64,000 bases of DNA from Pseudodonghicola flavimaris (GCF_030164425.1 NZ_JASNJD010000002.1:328659-392658); one strand, 5' to 3'; counted from the stretch's first letter, positions 1 through 9,736 are shown. Notes: generated by a model from the letters alone, not told the origin. Made by a program: numbers and translations.

Positions 1-320
1 ATCGCGCAGACCTCGACCCTGGCGCCCGGCTCTTTCATGATCGCCTGCATCAGGCCCTGCGGGCTCATCCCCTTGGGCGGCTGGCCGGCGGTGGCGGTTT
101 CGGGCGCCGCCTTCAGCGCCAGATCGCCGGCCGGACCGCACAGCAGGATATGCGGCGTCACCCCCTGTTTGGCGGCCTGCATCGTCAGAACCATCGCCAT
201 CAGCTGGGTTTGCGGCTCCGGCGCGGTCAGCACCGTCACCAGCGTTTCGGGCGTCTCCGCCCGCAGCGGCGCGGCCACAGCGGTCAGCGCCATCGCGCCT
301 GCCATCAGGATGCGTTTCAT
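1..320 (-). CDS. Periplasmic DsrE-like protein (3' end outside window)
   Basis: Read on the minus strand from an ATG at 318-320 preceded by GGAGAC; the gene runs off the left edge, leaving about 106 residues. The first 21 residues look like a signal peptide (MKRILMAGAMALTAVAAPLRA), so the product should be periplasmic. The rest resembles the DsrE/DsrF fold: a beta-strand start, LMAMVLTMQAAKQG helix, LLCGPAGDLAL, and a C-terminal VEVC cysteine at the place where DsrE proteins carry their persulfide cysteine. It is the last gene seen of a minus-strand group with the membrane protein and the sulfide:quinone oxidoreductase upstream, which fits a sulfur carrier role. The role is inferred from fold and neighbours. 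Confidence 0.75.
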   Translation of the reverse strand, partial: MKRILMAGAMALTAVAAPLRAETPETLVTVLTAPEPQTQLMAMVLTMQAAKQGVTPHILLCGPAGDLALKAAPETATAGQPPKGMSPQGLMQAIMKEPGARVEVCA

Positions 321-357
321 GTCAGTCTCCTTCCTTACTCTTCACCAGGATACGTCG

Positions 358-717
358 TCAGATGTCGGTTTCAGATTTGCGCAGCAGCAGCGATTCCAGC
401 GTGTAGACCAGAATCGCCAGGCCGATGGCGCCGGCGACGGCGACCATCAGCAGGACGATCACGTCGATCGGCCCGCCCAGATCGGAAAAGCCGGAATGGG
501 TCACCGCCTGCACGAAAAGCACCGCCGCGACGGCGCCGAAGGGCATCGACAGCTGCGCCCAGAGGAACTTGCGCCAGCTCACCGCCCGGTCGCGGATCAG
601 CACGTAGAAATAGGCCAGGGTGACCACGCCCGCGACCGCCACCATCGCCCAGAACAGGCCACGGCCGAAGATTTCCTCGAAAACGGCGATCAGGGTGCCG
701 AAAGTCATATCTTTCAT
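358..717 (-). CDS. Small membrane protein (DUF5368-like)
   Basis: The product has 119 residues with three hydrophobic stretches (about 22-41, 55-72 and 83-111) and no catalytic motif that I recognise. A GAGGAG ribosome site precedes the ATG, and only 12 bases separate it from the upstream oxidoreductase gene, so the two are surely co-transcribed. It resembles small membrane proteins filed as DUF5368 in Rhodobacteraceae, but I recall that family name without being able to check it. Its place between a sulfide:quinone oxidoreductase and a DsrE-like protein suggests a membrane partner in sulfide handling; this is inference only. Confidence 0.75.
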   Translation of the reverse strand: MKDMTFGTLIAVFEEIFGRGLFWAMVAVAGVVTLAYFYVLIRDRAVSWRKFLWAQLSMPFGAVAAVLFVQAVTHSGFSDLGGPIDVIVLLMVAVAGAIGLAILVYTLESLLLRKSETDI

Positions 718-729
718 CGTCGTGTCTCC

Positions 730-2049
730 TCAGGCCTTGCCGCGCAGCATGGCGTTATAGGTGGCCTTCAGCGCGACTTCCTTCATCAGCCAGCTGATCC
801 ACAGCTCTTCCAGCGGGGCGATGATGCCCGGGAAGCTCGGCACCAGATTGTCGTTGTAGTCGAACTCCACCAGCATGGCGCGACCGACCCGGGTGATCAT
901 CGGACAGGAGGTATAGCCGTGATAGGCCGCATCGGTGGTGTCGCCGGCGATCTGGGCCACTAGGTGCTCCTCGACCACCGGGACCTGCCATTTCACACTG
1001 GCGGCGGTCTTGCCCTTCGGCACGCCGGCGACATCGCCCACCGCGAAGATGGTGTCGTACCGGCGGTGGCGCAGCGTGTGCCTGTCGACCTCGGCCCAGC
1101 CCTGATCGACCCATTGGTCGGCCCAGCTCAGCCCGGACTCGCGGATCACCGCCGGCGCCCGCTGCGGCGGGATCACGTGGATGTAGTCATAGGCCATCTC
1201 CTGCGCGCCCTCGGGCGTGTCGAAGGTGGCCAGTTTCTTGCCCGGGTCGATCGCCTTCAGCACATGCGAATAGCTGGGCGCGATGGCGCGGTCCTGAAAC
1301 AGCATCCGCACCTTCTCCGACACGATCGGCACCCCGAAGAGCGAGGCGTTGTTCGAGGCATAGGTGATCTCGGCCTTGCCGCGATTGCCCGCCTTGCGGA
1401 TCAGATCGTCGATCAGGAAGGTATGTTTCAGCGGCGCGCCGGCGCATTTCATCTCGGTCGCAGGGCGGGTGAACACCCCGTGCCCGCCGGCTTCGATGAA
1501 GCGGGAGGCGGCCTCCCAGGTCCTGGCGGCATATTCGGGCCCGGCATAGAGCGCGCCGATCCCCTCCTTGCCCACCATGTCCAGCGAGAAACCTTCGATG
1601 GCATCGTGATCCAGCACCAGCCCGGGGGCCAGGATCAGGTAATCATAGCTCAGGTTCTCGCCCGACTGCAGCGCCACGGTCTTCGCCTCCGGGTCGATGG
1701 CGGCGGCGTAGTCCACCTTCAGCTCGAGCCCCTTGGGCAGCCAGTCGGCGGTTCGGCTGACCGAATAGCTGGGCGGCTTCAGGCCGGCGGCGATCAGGCT
1801 GAACCCGGGCTGATACCAATGGTCCTTGCGGCCGTCGATCAGGGTGATGCGGGCGCCGTCCAGACGCTGCACCAGCCGGTTGGCGAGCGCGGTTCCGGCG
1901 GCGCCGGCCCCGAGAATGACGATATGGGCGCGGGTCGCAACCATTGCGCGCGCCTCGGTGGCGGCGCCGGCCGCGCTCAGCGCCGCGGCCCCAGCCGCCA
2001 GCCCGAGAAACCCGCGGCGGGTCGGAGAGAACTGTTTGAGATCGGTCAT
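730..2049 (-). CDS. sqr: Tat-exported sulfide:quinone oxidoreductase, type II-like
   Basis: This 439-residue flavoprotein is likely to oxidise sulfide and pass electrons to quinone. The N-terminus has a Tat motif (TRRGFLGLAAG, about 9-19) followed by an Ala-rich stretch. The FAD Rossmann motif GAGAAG is at 47-52 and a second FAD site is AVGDVAG near 336-342. Two cysteines sit in contexts typical of the SQOR/Hmt2 (type II) group: KCAGAP (C202) and YTSCPM (C382). The C-terminal segment around 394-437 resembles the membrane-anchoring tail of that group. Type II enzymes usually lack a Tat signal, so the export signal is unusual; flavocytochrome c sulfide dehydrogenase FccB does have one, but the cysteine motifs favour SQR. 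It heads an operon with the membrane protein and the DsrE-like protein. Confidence 0.85.
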   Translation of the reverse strand: MTDLKQFSPTRRGFLGLAAGAAALSAAGAATEARAMVATRAHIVILGAGAAGTALANRLVQRLDGARITLIDGRKDHWYQPGFSLIAAGLKPPSYSVSRTADWLPKGLELKVDYAAAIDPEAKTVALQSGENLSYDYLILAPGLVLDHDAIEGFSLDMVGKEGIGALYAGPEYAARTWEAASRFIEAGGHGVFTRPATEMKCAGAPLKHTFLIDDLIRKAGNRGKAEITYASNNASLFGVPIVSEKVRMLFQDRAIAPSYSHVLKAIDPGKKLATFDTPEGAQEMAYDYIHVIPPQRAPAVIRESGLSWADQWVDQGWAEVDRHTLRHRRYDTIFAVGDVAGVPKGKTAASVKWQVPVVEEHLVAQIAGDTTDAAYHGYTSCPMITRVGRAMLVEFDYNDNLVPSFPGIIAPLEELWISWLMKEVALKATYNAMLRGKA

Positions 2050-2106
2050 GCGGTCCGTTTCCTGTTAATCACATCGCGCTTTTTGCATACGACGGGATCC
2101 CGGAGT

Positions 2107-2120
2107 TTGACCCAGATCAA
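2107..2120 (-). promoter_or_regulatory. FNR/FnrL-like operator upstream of sqr
   Basis: The sequence TTGACCCAGATCAA matches the FNR-family consensus TTGAT-N4-ATCAA with one mismatch. It lies 58-71 bases upstream of the sqr start, a usual spacing for activation under low oxygen. Binding by FnrL, DNR or a related regulator is inferred. Confidence 0.5.
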
Positions 2121-2188
2121 AAACCTATATGCGGAATGCGCTTTTTCGCGGAAATACGGGTCGCGTCCCCTCGTGCGGAAATGGAAAC

Positions 2189-2208
2189 GGGCGCCCCGAA
2201 AGGCGCCC
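2189..2208 (-). terminator. Hairpin downstream of cydX
   Basis: A perfect 7-bp stem (GGGCGCC / GGCGCCC) with a 6-base loop lies 60 bases beyond the cydX stop. There is no good U-run after it, so it may be a weak terminator or an mRNA-stabilising hairpin between the cyd operon and the sqr promoter. Confidence 0.4.
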
Positions 2209-2268
2209 GCCCCGGTCTGACCCCTCCCAGGGACGTGAAATGCGGGAGAGGCAAGCTCTGTTAACGTC

Positions 2269-2388
2269 TTATTTCTTCTCGTCTTCCTCGGTCAGACGCG
2301 AATCTTCCCGCATCTCGAGCCACATCGCGTTCAGCACCGCGAACATTGCGGCCAGCGGAAGACCAAGCAGCCAGGCGAAATACCACAT
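2269..2388 (-). CDS. cydX: Cytochrome bd oxidase small subunit CydX
   Basis: A 39-residue reading frame begins MWYFAWLLGLPLAAMFAVLN and ends in a charged tail (EDEKK). The aromatic start, single transmembrane helix (about 3-22) and acidic/basic end are those of CydX, the small subunit that stabilises the haem site of cytochrome bd. E. coli CydX has 37 residues. An AGGAA site precedes the ATG and the gene starts 15 bases after the cydB stop, the standard cydABX order. It is easily missed because of its length. Confidence 0.92.
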   Translation of the reverse strand: MWYFAWLLGLPLAAMFAVLNAMWLEMREDSRLTEEDEKK

Positions 2389-2403
2389 TCTTGTTTTCCT
2401 TCC

Positions 2404-3564
2404 TCAGTAGCTGTGGCCCGAGCCGGTGATCTCGTCTTCGGTCACCTTGCCCCAGAGCACTTTGTAGACCCAGGCCGTATAGGCCAGGATGATCGGCATG
2501 AAGAACACCGCCATCACCAGCATCACGAACAGGGTCTGATGCGACGAGGAGGCATCCCAGACAGTCAGGGAGCTGTCCGGATCGACGGTCGACGGCAGGA
2601 TGAAGGGGAACATCGTCAGGCCAACGCTGGAGATGATGCCGGCGATCGACAGTTTCGACCACAGCAGCGTCGACACCTCGCGCCCGGCGCGCAGACCCAG
2701 AACCGCCATGGCGATCCCGACGAAGCCCATGATCGGCGCGATGACGATCCAGGGACGTTCGCCATAGGCTGCCAGCCAGGAACCGCCGCGCGCCACCTCG
2801 TTGTAAAGTGGGTTCGACGGGCCGTTGGCCGCCACTTCGCCCACCAGGTGGAAGCCGTCCACCCCGACCGCCAGCCAAAGGCCGGCCAGCGCGTAGGTCA
2901 CCGCCGCCACGATCCCGGCATAGGTGCCGAGGGTACGGGCGCGCAGTTGCACCGCGCCTTCGGTTTTCAGCGTCAGCCAGGCGGCGCCATGCATGACCAG
3001 CATCGACAGCGACACCAGACCCGAGAGGATCGCGAAGGGACGCAGCAGACCCAGGAACTTCATGTAGAAGCTGCCGTCATACATCGGCATCAGATCTTCG
3101 GTCAGGTGGAAGGGCACGCCCAGCAGCACGTTGCCAACCGCCACGCCGAACAGCAGCGCAGGGGCCGCACCGCCGACGAACAGCGCCCAGTCCCAGCCGT
3201 TGCGCCAGGACTGGCTGTCCCGCTTGGAGCGGTACTTGAAGCCCACCGGCCGCAGGATCAGCGCCGCCAGCACGGCGAACATCGCCAGATAGAAACCGGA
3301 GAAGCTGACCGCATAGAGCGGCGGCCAGGCGGCAAAGATGGCACCGCCGCCGAGGATGAACCACACCTGGTTGCCTTCCCAGACCGGCCCCACCGTGTTG
3401 ATCACCACCCGGCGCTCGACATCGGTCTTGCCGACGAAGGGCAGCAGCGCCGCCGCCCCCATGTCGAACCCGTCGGTCAGCGAGAAGCCGATCAGCAGGA
3501 CACCCAGAAGCACCCACCAGATCACGCGAAGGATATCGAAATCGATCAGTTCATAGAGAATCAT
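2404..3564 (-). CDS. cydB: Cytochrome bd ubiquinol oxidase subunit II
   Basis: CydB is the second large membrane subunit of the bd oxidase, which oxidises quinol and reduces oxygen at high affinity. The product has 386 residues (E. coli 379) and begins MILYELIDFDILRVIWWVLL, the typical start with the acidic DGFDMGAAAL motif at about 31-40. About nine hydrophobic helices follow, and the segment with GNQVWFILGGGAIFAAWP at about 65-82 is a family hallmark. It lies 5 bases after cydA and is followed by cydX. Confidence 0.97.
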   Translation of the reverse strand: MILYELIDFDILRVIWWVLLGVLLIGFSLTDGFDMGAAALLPFVGKTDVERRVVINTVGPVWEGNQVWFILGGGAIFAAWPPLYAVSFSGFYLAMFAVLAALILRPVGFKYRSKRDSQSWRNGWDWALFVGGAAPALLFGVAVGNVLLGVPFHLTEDLMPMYDGSFYMKFLGLLRPFAILSGLVSLSMLVMHGAAWLTLKTEGAVQLRARTLGTYAGIVAAVTYALAGLWLAVGVDGFHLVGEVAANGPSNPLYNEVARGGSWLAAYGERPWIVIAPIMGFVGIAMAVLGLRAGREVSTLLWSKLSIAGIISSVGLTMFPFILPSTVDPDSSLTVWDASSSHQTLFVMLVMAVFFMPIILAYTAWVYKVLWGKVTEDEITGSGHSY

Positions 3565-3569
3565 CAGTC

Positions 3570-5177
3570 TTACTCCGCAGGGCTGGCCAGGCCTTCAGGG
3601 CCAGCGGCTTGCAGGCGTTCTTCGTGGCGCGCCATCCAGATTTCGGTTTCTTCCACATCTTCGGTCGGGCCCTTGCGGATGTATTTGATCATCAGACCCA
3701 TCTCGATGATGAAGAGCACGGTGTAGAAGGCGACGAAGCCGGCCAGTGTGATCAGCAGATCGCCGACGCTCAGGTGCGACACCGACAGCGCCGTGGGCAG
3801 CACCCCGTCCACCGTCCAGGGCTGACGCCCGTATTCAGACACGAACCAGCCCAGTTCCGCCGCGATCCAGGGCGTCGGGATGATGATCACCGCAAGCCAC
3901 AGGGCCGGACGCGGGAACCGCATGCCGCGCAGGTTTGCCGTCACCGCGAAATAGGCCATCACCGCGATATAGGAGAAGCCCAGACCCACCATCAGGCGGA
4001 ATGCCCAGAACAGCGGCCCGACGCCGGGAACGGTGTCGTTCGCAGCCTTGACGATATCGGCCTCGGTGGCGTTGCGCGGATCCTCGACATAGCGCTTCAG
4101 CAGGAAGGCGAAGCCAAGATCGGCGGAATGCTCTTCGAAGGTCGCCCGCACTTCGGCCGGGGTGTCGGCGCGTTCGGCCCGGATGGTCATCAGCGCGTCA
4201 TAGGCAACCAGACCCGAGCGGATCTTCTGTTCCGCCTCGGCGACCAGATCGTTGATGCCGGGGATTTCCGTGGTTAGCGACCGGGTCCCGATCAGGCCCA
4301 TGACCCAGGGGATTTCCACCGCGTAATGGGTTTCACGCGCTTCGCGGTCGGGAATCCCCACCAGGGTGAAATGCGCCGGCGCTTCCTGCGTTTCCCACAT
4401 CGCCTCGATGGAGGCGAGCTTCATCTTCTGGGTGTGGCTGGCCGAATAGCCCGATTCATCGCCCAGAACCACGACCGACAGCGATGCCGCCAGACCGAAG
4501 GCAGAGCCCACGGCAATCGACCGGCGGGCAAGCTCCATGTGGCGGCCCTTCAGCAGATACCAGGCCGACACGCCGATCACAAAGACCGATGCGGTGACAT
4601 AGCCGGCCGACACGGTGTGAACGAATTTCGCCTGCGCAACCTCGTTGAACACCACGTCGAAGAAGGAGGTCATCTCCATCCGCATGGTCTCGGGGTTGAA
4701 TTCGGCGCCCACCGGGTTCTGCATCCAGCCGTTGGCGATCAGAATCCACAGGGCGGAGAAGTTCGATCCCAGCGCCACCAGCCAGGCGACGATCATGTGC
4801 GCCGGCTTCGACAGCTTGTCCCAGCCAAAGAAGAACAGCCCGACGAAGGTCGCCTCGAGGAAGAAGGCCATAAGCCCTTCGATCGCCAAGGGCGCGCCGA
4901 AGATGTCGCCGACATAGTGGCTGTAGTAGGACCAGTTCATACCGAACTGGAATTCCATGGTGATCCCGGTTGCGACCCCCAGAACGAAGTTGATGCCGAA
5001 CAGCGAGCCCCAGAACTTGGTCATCTGGCGCCAGATGGGGCGGTTCGTCATCACATAAACCGTCTCCATGATCGCGACGAGGATCGACAGACCCAGCGTC
5101 AGCGGCACGAAGAGGAAGTGGTACATCGCTGTCATCGCGAATTGCAGGCGCGACAGCTCGACGACATCAATATTCAT
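3570..5177 (-). CDS. cydA: Cytochrome bd ubiquinol oxidase subunit I
   Basis: CydA carries the haems b558, b595 and d. I chose the ATG at 5177 because the protein then begins MNIDVVELSRLQFAMTAMYH, as in E. coli, and a GGAG site lies 9 bases upstream; a longer frame to 5213 adds 12 unlikely residues. The product has 535 residues. Visible ligands are H20 (counterpart of His19), the His of KFVHTVSAGYVT and the Met of FRLMVGLGF. The GRQPW motif and a long Q-loop around residues 250-330, including GDESGYSASH, mark an E. coli-type (long Q-loop) quinol oxidase. Confidence 0.96.
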   Translation of the reverse strand: MNIDVVELSRLQFAMTAMYHFLFVPLTLGLSILVAIMETVYVMTNRPIWRQMTKFWGSLFGINFVLGVATGITMEFQFGMNWSYYSHYVGDIFGAPLAIEGLMAFFLEATFVGLFFFGWDKLSKPAHMIVAWLVALGSNFSALWILIANGWMQNPVGAEFNPETMRMEMTSFFDVVFNEVAQAKFVHTVSAGYVTASVFVIGVSAWYLLKGRHMELARRSIAVGSAFGLAASLSVVVLGDESGYSASHTQKMKLASIEAMWETQEAPAHFTLVGIPDREARETHYAVEIPWVMGLIGTRSLTTEIPGINDLVAEAEQKIRSGLVAYDALMTIRAERADTPAEVRATFEEHSADLGFAFLLKRYVEDPRNATEADIVKAANDTVPGVGPLFWAFRLMVGLGFSYIAVMAYFAVTANLRGMRFPRPALWLAVIIIPTPWIAAELGWFVSEYGRQPWTVDGVLPTALSVSHLSVGDLLITLAGFVAFYTVLFIIEMGLMIKYIRKGPTEDVEETEIWMARHEERLQAAGPEGLASPAE

Positions 5178-5281
5178 GATGTGCATCTCCTCGGGTTTGG
5201 TTGCGCAGGCCAATAGGACATAAACCTGCCTCGAAAATGCATGATTTCCTGCTTGCTACACCCGGCCGGGTTTGCCCTGAT

Positions 5282-5295
5282 TTGATCTGCGTCAA
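5282..5295 (-). promoter_or_regulatory. FNR-like operator upstream of cydA
   Basis: TTGATCTGCGTCAA matches TTGAT-N4-ATCAA with one mismatch. It lies 105-118 bases upstream of the cydA start, in the gap between cydC and cydA, so cydABX may have its own oxygen-responsive promoter inside the cydDCABX run. The distance is longer than for a classical class II site. Confidence 0.5.
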
Positions 5296-5300
5296 AAGGA

Positions 5301-6974
5301 TCATAGATCTGGAATGTATTTTTTCAGGTCCAGCCGGGTATCGGCAACTTCAGCCTCAGCGGCGCGATGCGTCGCCGCGACGATTACGCTTTGCGGCAGG
5401 AACCGGCGGATACCGGCCACCACCGCGCGCGCGGTTTCGGAATCCAGACCTTCGGTCGGTTCATCCAACAGCAGAATCTCCGGACGGCGCAACAGGGTGC
5501 GTGCCAGAGCCAGCCGTCGTGATTCCCCGCCCGACAGTCCGGCGCCCCCCTCCCCAAGTGGCGCGGCAAGTCCGCCGCGCATCTCGACCACCCGGTGCAG
5601 TGCCACGGCGCGAAGAACCTCCTCTGCCTCCGCGTCGCTCAGCCCCGGGCGAGCGATTTCCAAATTGTCCCGAACGCTGCCGGCCAGCAATGCGCTACGC
5701 TGCGGCAAAAGCGCCAGATGCTCGCGCAGCTCCGGTTCCGGCCACTGGCCCAGCGGCACGCCCAGGCAACGAATCTCGCCCGCAGCCACCGGCGTCACCG
5801 CGGCGATCGCATCCAGCAAGGTGCTTTTTCCGGCGCCGCTGGCACCGCTGATGGCCAGCATCTCTCCCGGTGCAACCGACAGGCTCAGCCCCCGGATCAT
5901 CGGCATCGACCGACCCGGATGCGCCAGGGAAACATCGATCAATTCCAACCCCTTGGCCGCATCCGGCGCGGGTTTCCGGACGGCTGCTGCGACCGGTTCG
6001 GCACCGGTGGGCCGGTCCGCCAACACCCGTTCTGCGGCGTCGCGCATCCGCCCCAGCTCTGCCACGCCGCGGCGCAGCGGCAGAACGGTTTCCGCCAGCG
6101 CCAGGGCAACGAAAACGCCAATGGCGGCTTCGGCCGCGTCAATTTGACCCGCCGCGATCAGCGGGCCGGAAATCCCCAGAACCAGCGCCGTGATCAGCGC
6201 CACCAGCACCGACAGCGCCATGCCGGCACCGGTATCGATCCGGTCCAGATGGTCCTGAGCCGCCCGCGCCGCCGCTTCCTCGGCATCGAGACGGGCACGC
6301 CAGTCGGGCACCACGCCCTGCAGAATCGCCTCGCGCTGACCCCGGAACAGGCCGATGGCGCCGCGCCGCAGCGCCTGCATCGCCGCCTCGGCCCGGGTCG
6401 AGGGTTCCAGCGTGCGCAGCGCCACCCGGATCAGCACCAGCCCACCGCCAACCAGATAGCCCACCGCGATCGACGCCGCGACCGGCAGCGCCACCAGCCA
6501 GGACAACATGACGAAGGCCACCGCATGGGTGATCACCGCCGCCGCCACCGGCAGCGCCAGCCGCAACGCGACCCCGTCCAGCGCATCCACATCGGCAGTG
6601 ATCCGGGTCAGCGCCGAGGCACCGCGCAGCCGCCGCAGCGCCTCCATCGGCCAGAGCTCCAACCGCTGCATCAGCGTGATCCTGAGCGCCGCCAGCGCCC
6701 GCAGCGTCGCGTCATGGGTCAGCAGCCGTTCGCCATAGCGCGCCACCGCCCGGCCCAATGCCAGGAACCGCACCCCGGCAGAGGGGCGGAAGACGTCGAA
6801 GGCGATGCCGATGCCGGCAACCCCGGCCAGCCCGGTGGCGGTGATGAACCAGCCCGACAGCCCGAGAAGCGCGGCGCCCATGATCAACACCACCACCGTC
6901 AGCGCCGCGCCACGGCTCATCGCCCAGGGGTCGGCCGACCAGATCAGCCTGAGGATACGCCACAGACGCGTCAT
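5301..6974 (-). CDS. cydC: Thiol exporter ABC transporter CydC
   Basis: CydC is one half of the CydDC exporter, which moves cysteine and glutathione to the periplasm and is needed for assembly of cytochrome bd. The 557-residue product has six transmembrane helices in the first 300 residues, then an ATPase domain with Walker [10 protein letters not shown] (about 380), signature [12 protein letters not shown] and Walker [15 protein letters not shown]. It overlaps the cydD stop by four bases (ATGA). The gap to cydA is about 120 bases and holds an FNR-like box. Confidence 0.93.
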   Translation of the reverse strand: MTRLWRILRLIWSADPWAMSRGAALTVVVLIMGAALLGLSGWFITATGLAGVAGIGIAFDVFRPSAGVRFLALGRAVARYGERLLTHDATLRALAALRITLMQRLELWPMEALRRLRGASALTRITADVDALDGVALRLALPVAAAVITHAVAFVMLSWLVALPVAASIAVGYLVGGGLVLIRVALRTLEPSTRAEAAMQALRRGAIGLFRGQREAILQGVVPDWRARLDAEEAAARAAQDHLDRIDTGAGMALSVLVALITALVLGISGPLIAAGQIDAAEAAIGVFVALALAETVLPLRRGVAELGRMRDAAERVLADRPTGAEPVAAAVRKPAPDAAKGLELIDVSLAHPGRSMPMIRGLSLSVAPGEMLAISGASGAGKSTLLDAIAAVTPVAAGEIRCLGVPLGQWPEPELREHLALLPQRSALLAGSVRDNLEIARPGLSDAEAEEVLRAVALHRVVEMRGGLAAPLGEGGAGLSGGESRRLALARTLLRRPEILLLDEPTEGLDSETARAVVAGIRRFLPQSVIVAATHRAAEAEVADTRLDLKKYIPDL

Positions 6975-8620
6975 GCCCGGCCCTCCAGATCAATCACCCG
7001 GTCCATCGCAGCGCAGAGCCCGGCATCGTGGCTGGCGACCACCACCGTGCGCCCCTCCGCCCGCAGATCGCCCAGTGCGGCAATGATCTGCGCCGCCGTG
7101 GCGCGGTCGAGATCGGCGGTCGGCTCATCGGCCAGGATCACCTCGGCCCCGGACAGGAAAGCCCGCGCCAGCAACAGCCGCCGCGCCTCGCCGCCCGACA
7201 CGCCGGCGCCGGTTTCGCCCAGCCTGGTCTCCAGCCCCTGCGGCAGCGCAGCGACGATGGCACCGGCCCGCGCCCGCTCCAGCGCCGCGTCCAGATCGGC
7301 GCCGCTGCCATGGGGGTCGAGGAAATCGCGCAGCGTGATATCGGGCACATGCACCGATTGCGGCACGAAGGCGACACGGGCGCGCCAGGCATCCGCGGTC
7401 TCGTCGGTCAGCGGCTGACCGGCCACCAGGATCGTGCCGCTGTCGGGCCGCAGCAGCCCGGCCGCCAGATCCAGCAGGGTGGATTTGCCGACGCCACTCG
7501 GCCCCCGGATCGCCACGCTTTCGCCGGCCGCGATCCGCAGATCGGGCAGTGCCCGGCAGGCGCCGCCGCGATTGACGCTGACACCGTCGAACCGCAGCTC
7601 TGCCGGGCCGCTCAGCCGGGGGGCCACCGCACCCAGACCCAGCACCGGCGCCCGCGTCTCCTCTGCCAGCGCCCGCAGCTCGTCGCTCACCGCATCGGCG
7701 GAGGCCTTGTCGTGCCAGGCCGAGGCCAGATCGCGCAGCGGCTGAAAGAATTCCGGCGCCAGCAGCAGGATGAAAATCCCCTCACCCAGGGTCAGCGGGG
7801 TGGCCCAGGCGCCGATGGTCACCTCTCCCAGCAGCGAAAACCCGATATAGACCGCCACCATCGCCACGCCGATGGCGGCAAACAGCTCCAGCACCGTCGA
7901 CGACAGGAAGGCCACCCGCAGCACCGCCATGGTCCGCTTGCGCAGACCCTCCGCCCGGTCGGCGAAATCGGCGCGGGACCGGTCGGCGGCATTCAGCAGC
8001 CGGATATCTGGCAGCGCCGCGATCCGGTCGATCAGCAGCGCGTTCATGTCGCCGATCTGCGCCATCTGCTTTTCGCTGGCCTCTTTCGCGGCCATGCCGA
8101 CCAGCGCCATGAACACCGGGATCAGCGGCCCCGCCACCAGCAGGATCAGCGCCGCGATCCACGACACATAGAAGGTGCAGGCGATGAACAGCAGCGGGAT
8201 CACCCGCACCCGCGACATCGCCGGGGTATAGCGCGAGATATAGGGCGCCAGCATCGCCAGCTTTTCCGACAGCAGCGCCGCCAGATCGGCCGAGGACCTG
8301 CTGCGGTCGATCCGCAGCGGCTCACGGTCCAGGAATATCCGCCGCTGGGTGGCGATCACCTCATCCGCCGCGGCAAAGGCCCGGCGCGCGCTGATCCGGT
8401 CGGAGGCCGCCCGCAGCGCCCCCAGAACGGCGAATCCCGCTGCTGCCGCCCAGGCCGCCGGCCCCAGCTCTCCCGCCGCCCATTGCGCGACGGTCCAGGC
8501 GATCAGACCGGCCTGCAGCGGCCAGAGCCCCCCCGACACCAGCGCCCAGAGCGAGGATTGTCGCAGCAGACGTTTCGGGGAGTCGGTGATCAGATCTCGG
8601 GCGGAGGGCTTGGCGGGCAT
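6971..8620 (-). CDS. cydD: Thiol exporter ABC transporter CydD
   Basis: CydD pairs with CydC. The 549-residue product has an N-terminal six-helix membrane domain and a C-terminal ATPase domain with Walker [10 protein letters not shown], signature [14 protein letters not shown] and Walker [13 protein letters not shown]. It is the first gene of the minus-strand run cydD-cydC-cydA-cydB-cydX, so oxidase and assembly factor are encoded together. CydC and CydD are similar; I assigned D to the first gene on the usual DC order. Confidence 0.92.
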   Translation of the reverse strand: MPAKPSARDLITDSPKRLLRQSSLWALVSGGLWPLQAGLIAWTVAQWAAGELGPAAWAAAAGFAVLGALRAASDRISARRAFAAADEVIATQRRIFLDREPLRIDRSRSSADLAALLSEKLAMLAPYISRYTPAMSRVRVIPLLFIACTFYVSWIAALILLVAGPLIPVFMALVGMAAKEASEKQMAQIGDMNALLIDRIAALPDIRLLNAADRSRADFADRAEGLRKRTMAVLRVAFLSSTVLELFAAIGVAMVAVYIGFSLLGEVTIGAWATPLTLGEGIFILLLAPEFFQPLRDLASAWHDKASADAVSDELRALAEETRAPVLGLGAVAPRLSGPAELRFDGVSVNRGGACRALPDLRIAAGESVAIRGPSGVGKSTLLDLAAGLLRPDSGTILVAGQPLTDETADAWRARVAFVPQSVHVPDITLRDFLDPHGSGADLDAALERARAGAIVAALPQGLETRLGETGAGVSGGEARRLLLARAFLSGAEVILADEPTADLDRATAAQIIAALGDLRAEGRTVVVASHDAGLCAAMDRVIDLEGRA

Positions 8621-8785
8621 TTCACTTCCGGTCGGGTCGCGCAGCGTGCGGTTGTATTTTCGTGCTCTCTGCCCGCTACTCTAGTGTGAAACCCCCGGGG
8701 TTCCAGCCGAATCGCCCGCGCCCCAGTGACGCGGGGGGGGCTTCTCCTGCGATATGGAAAGCTCTGCGCAACCTTTTGGAAGGTC

Positions 8786-9625
8786 TCATATTTTCATCAT
8801 CGCGACGCCGCAGGCGATCAGGCCGGCGGAGGTCCAACGCCAGCGGCTCACCCTTTCGTGCAACACGAAGGCCGCGATCAGCGCCGCAAAAAGGATGCTG
8901 GATTCGCGCAGCGCCGCAACCAGAGCGATCGGCGCCTGGGTGAAAGCCCAGACCGCGATCCAGTAGGAGCCCAGCGACATCGCGCCGGCGGCAATTCCGG
9001 TTCTCCACGCCGGCAACAGCGCCGGAAAGGCCGCCCGCCCGCGCACTGCGGCAAAGAAAGCCACCATGATCAGCGCATCGCCGACGACCATCCAGAGGAT
9101 GAATCCAGACGCCCCGCCCGCGATCCGTGCCCCGACCCCGTCCAGCAGCGTATAGCTGGCGGTGAACCCCGCCGTTCCCAGCGCATAGAACAGCGCCTTG
9201 CCGCGCATCCGCCCGCCGCTGCCGCCCTTCAGCGCCATCAACAGGATGCCGGCAGAGATCGCCGCCACCGCCGCCAGTGCCATCGGGCTGAACGCCACCC
9301 CCAGAAAGGCTGCAGAAACCAGGGTGACGATCAGCGGCGCACTGCCACGCGCCAGCGGATAGGCCTGGCTCAGGTCGGCATGGGCATAGGCCTGGATCAG
9401 GAACAGCTTGTACCCCGCATGCAGCGCCGCCGCCGCGGCGATCCAGGGCCAGGCCGGAACCGGCGGCTGGGCGACGAAAGGCAGGATCGGCAGCGCCAGC
9501 GCCGCCTGAACGATCGCCAGCAACAGAACGGTCGACGCCCGGTCCAGCCCCAGCTTGACGACAGAGTTCCAGCCGGCATGCAGGACGGCTGCAAACAACA
9601 CGGCGACGAAGACATGATTAGACAT
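8786..9625 (-). CDS. EamA/DMT-family permease
   Basis: A 279-residue inner-membrane protein of about ten hydrophobic helices in two repeats, as in the drug/metabolite transporter superfamily. The ATG at 9625 has a GGAG site and gives the typical start MSNHVFVAVLFAAVLHAGWN; a longer frame to 9709 has an Arg-rich, unlikely extension. The ALRESSILFAALIAAFVLHE segment near the end is a family feature. The substrate cannot be read from the sequence. A LysR regulator gene is divergent and may control it. Confidence 0.85.
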   Translation of the reverse strand: MSNHVFVAVLFAAVLHAGWNSVVKLGLDRASTVLLLAIVQAALALPILPFVAQPPVPAWPWIAAAAALHAGYKLFLIQAYAHADLSQAYPLARGSAPLIVTLVSAAFLGVAFSPMALAAVAAISAGILLMALKGGSGGRMRGKALFYALGTAGFTASYTLLDGVGARIAGGASGFILWMVVGDALIMVAFFAAVRGRAAFPALLPAWRTGIAAGAMSLGSYWIAVWAFTQAPIALVAALRESSILFAALIAAFVLHERVSRWRWTSAGLIACGVAMMKI

Positions 9626-9736
9626 TGCAGCTCCGGAATCCGCGGACCGGTCGGGCGGCCGGGCGCGGTGAAAAGGGTGTCGAACGCGACAGGGACGATG
9701 GAAACACATGTGACACAGGCTCTTATCGCGGATTGA

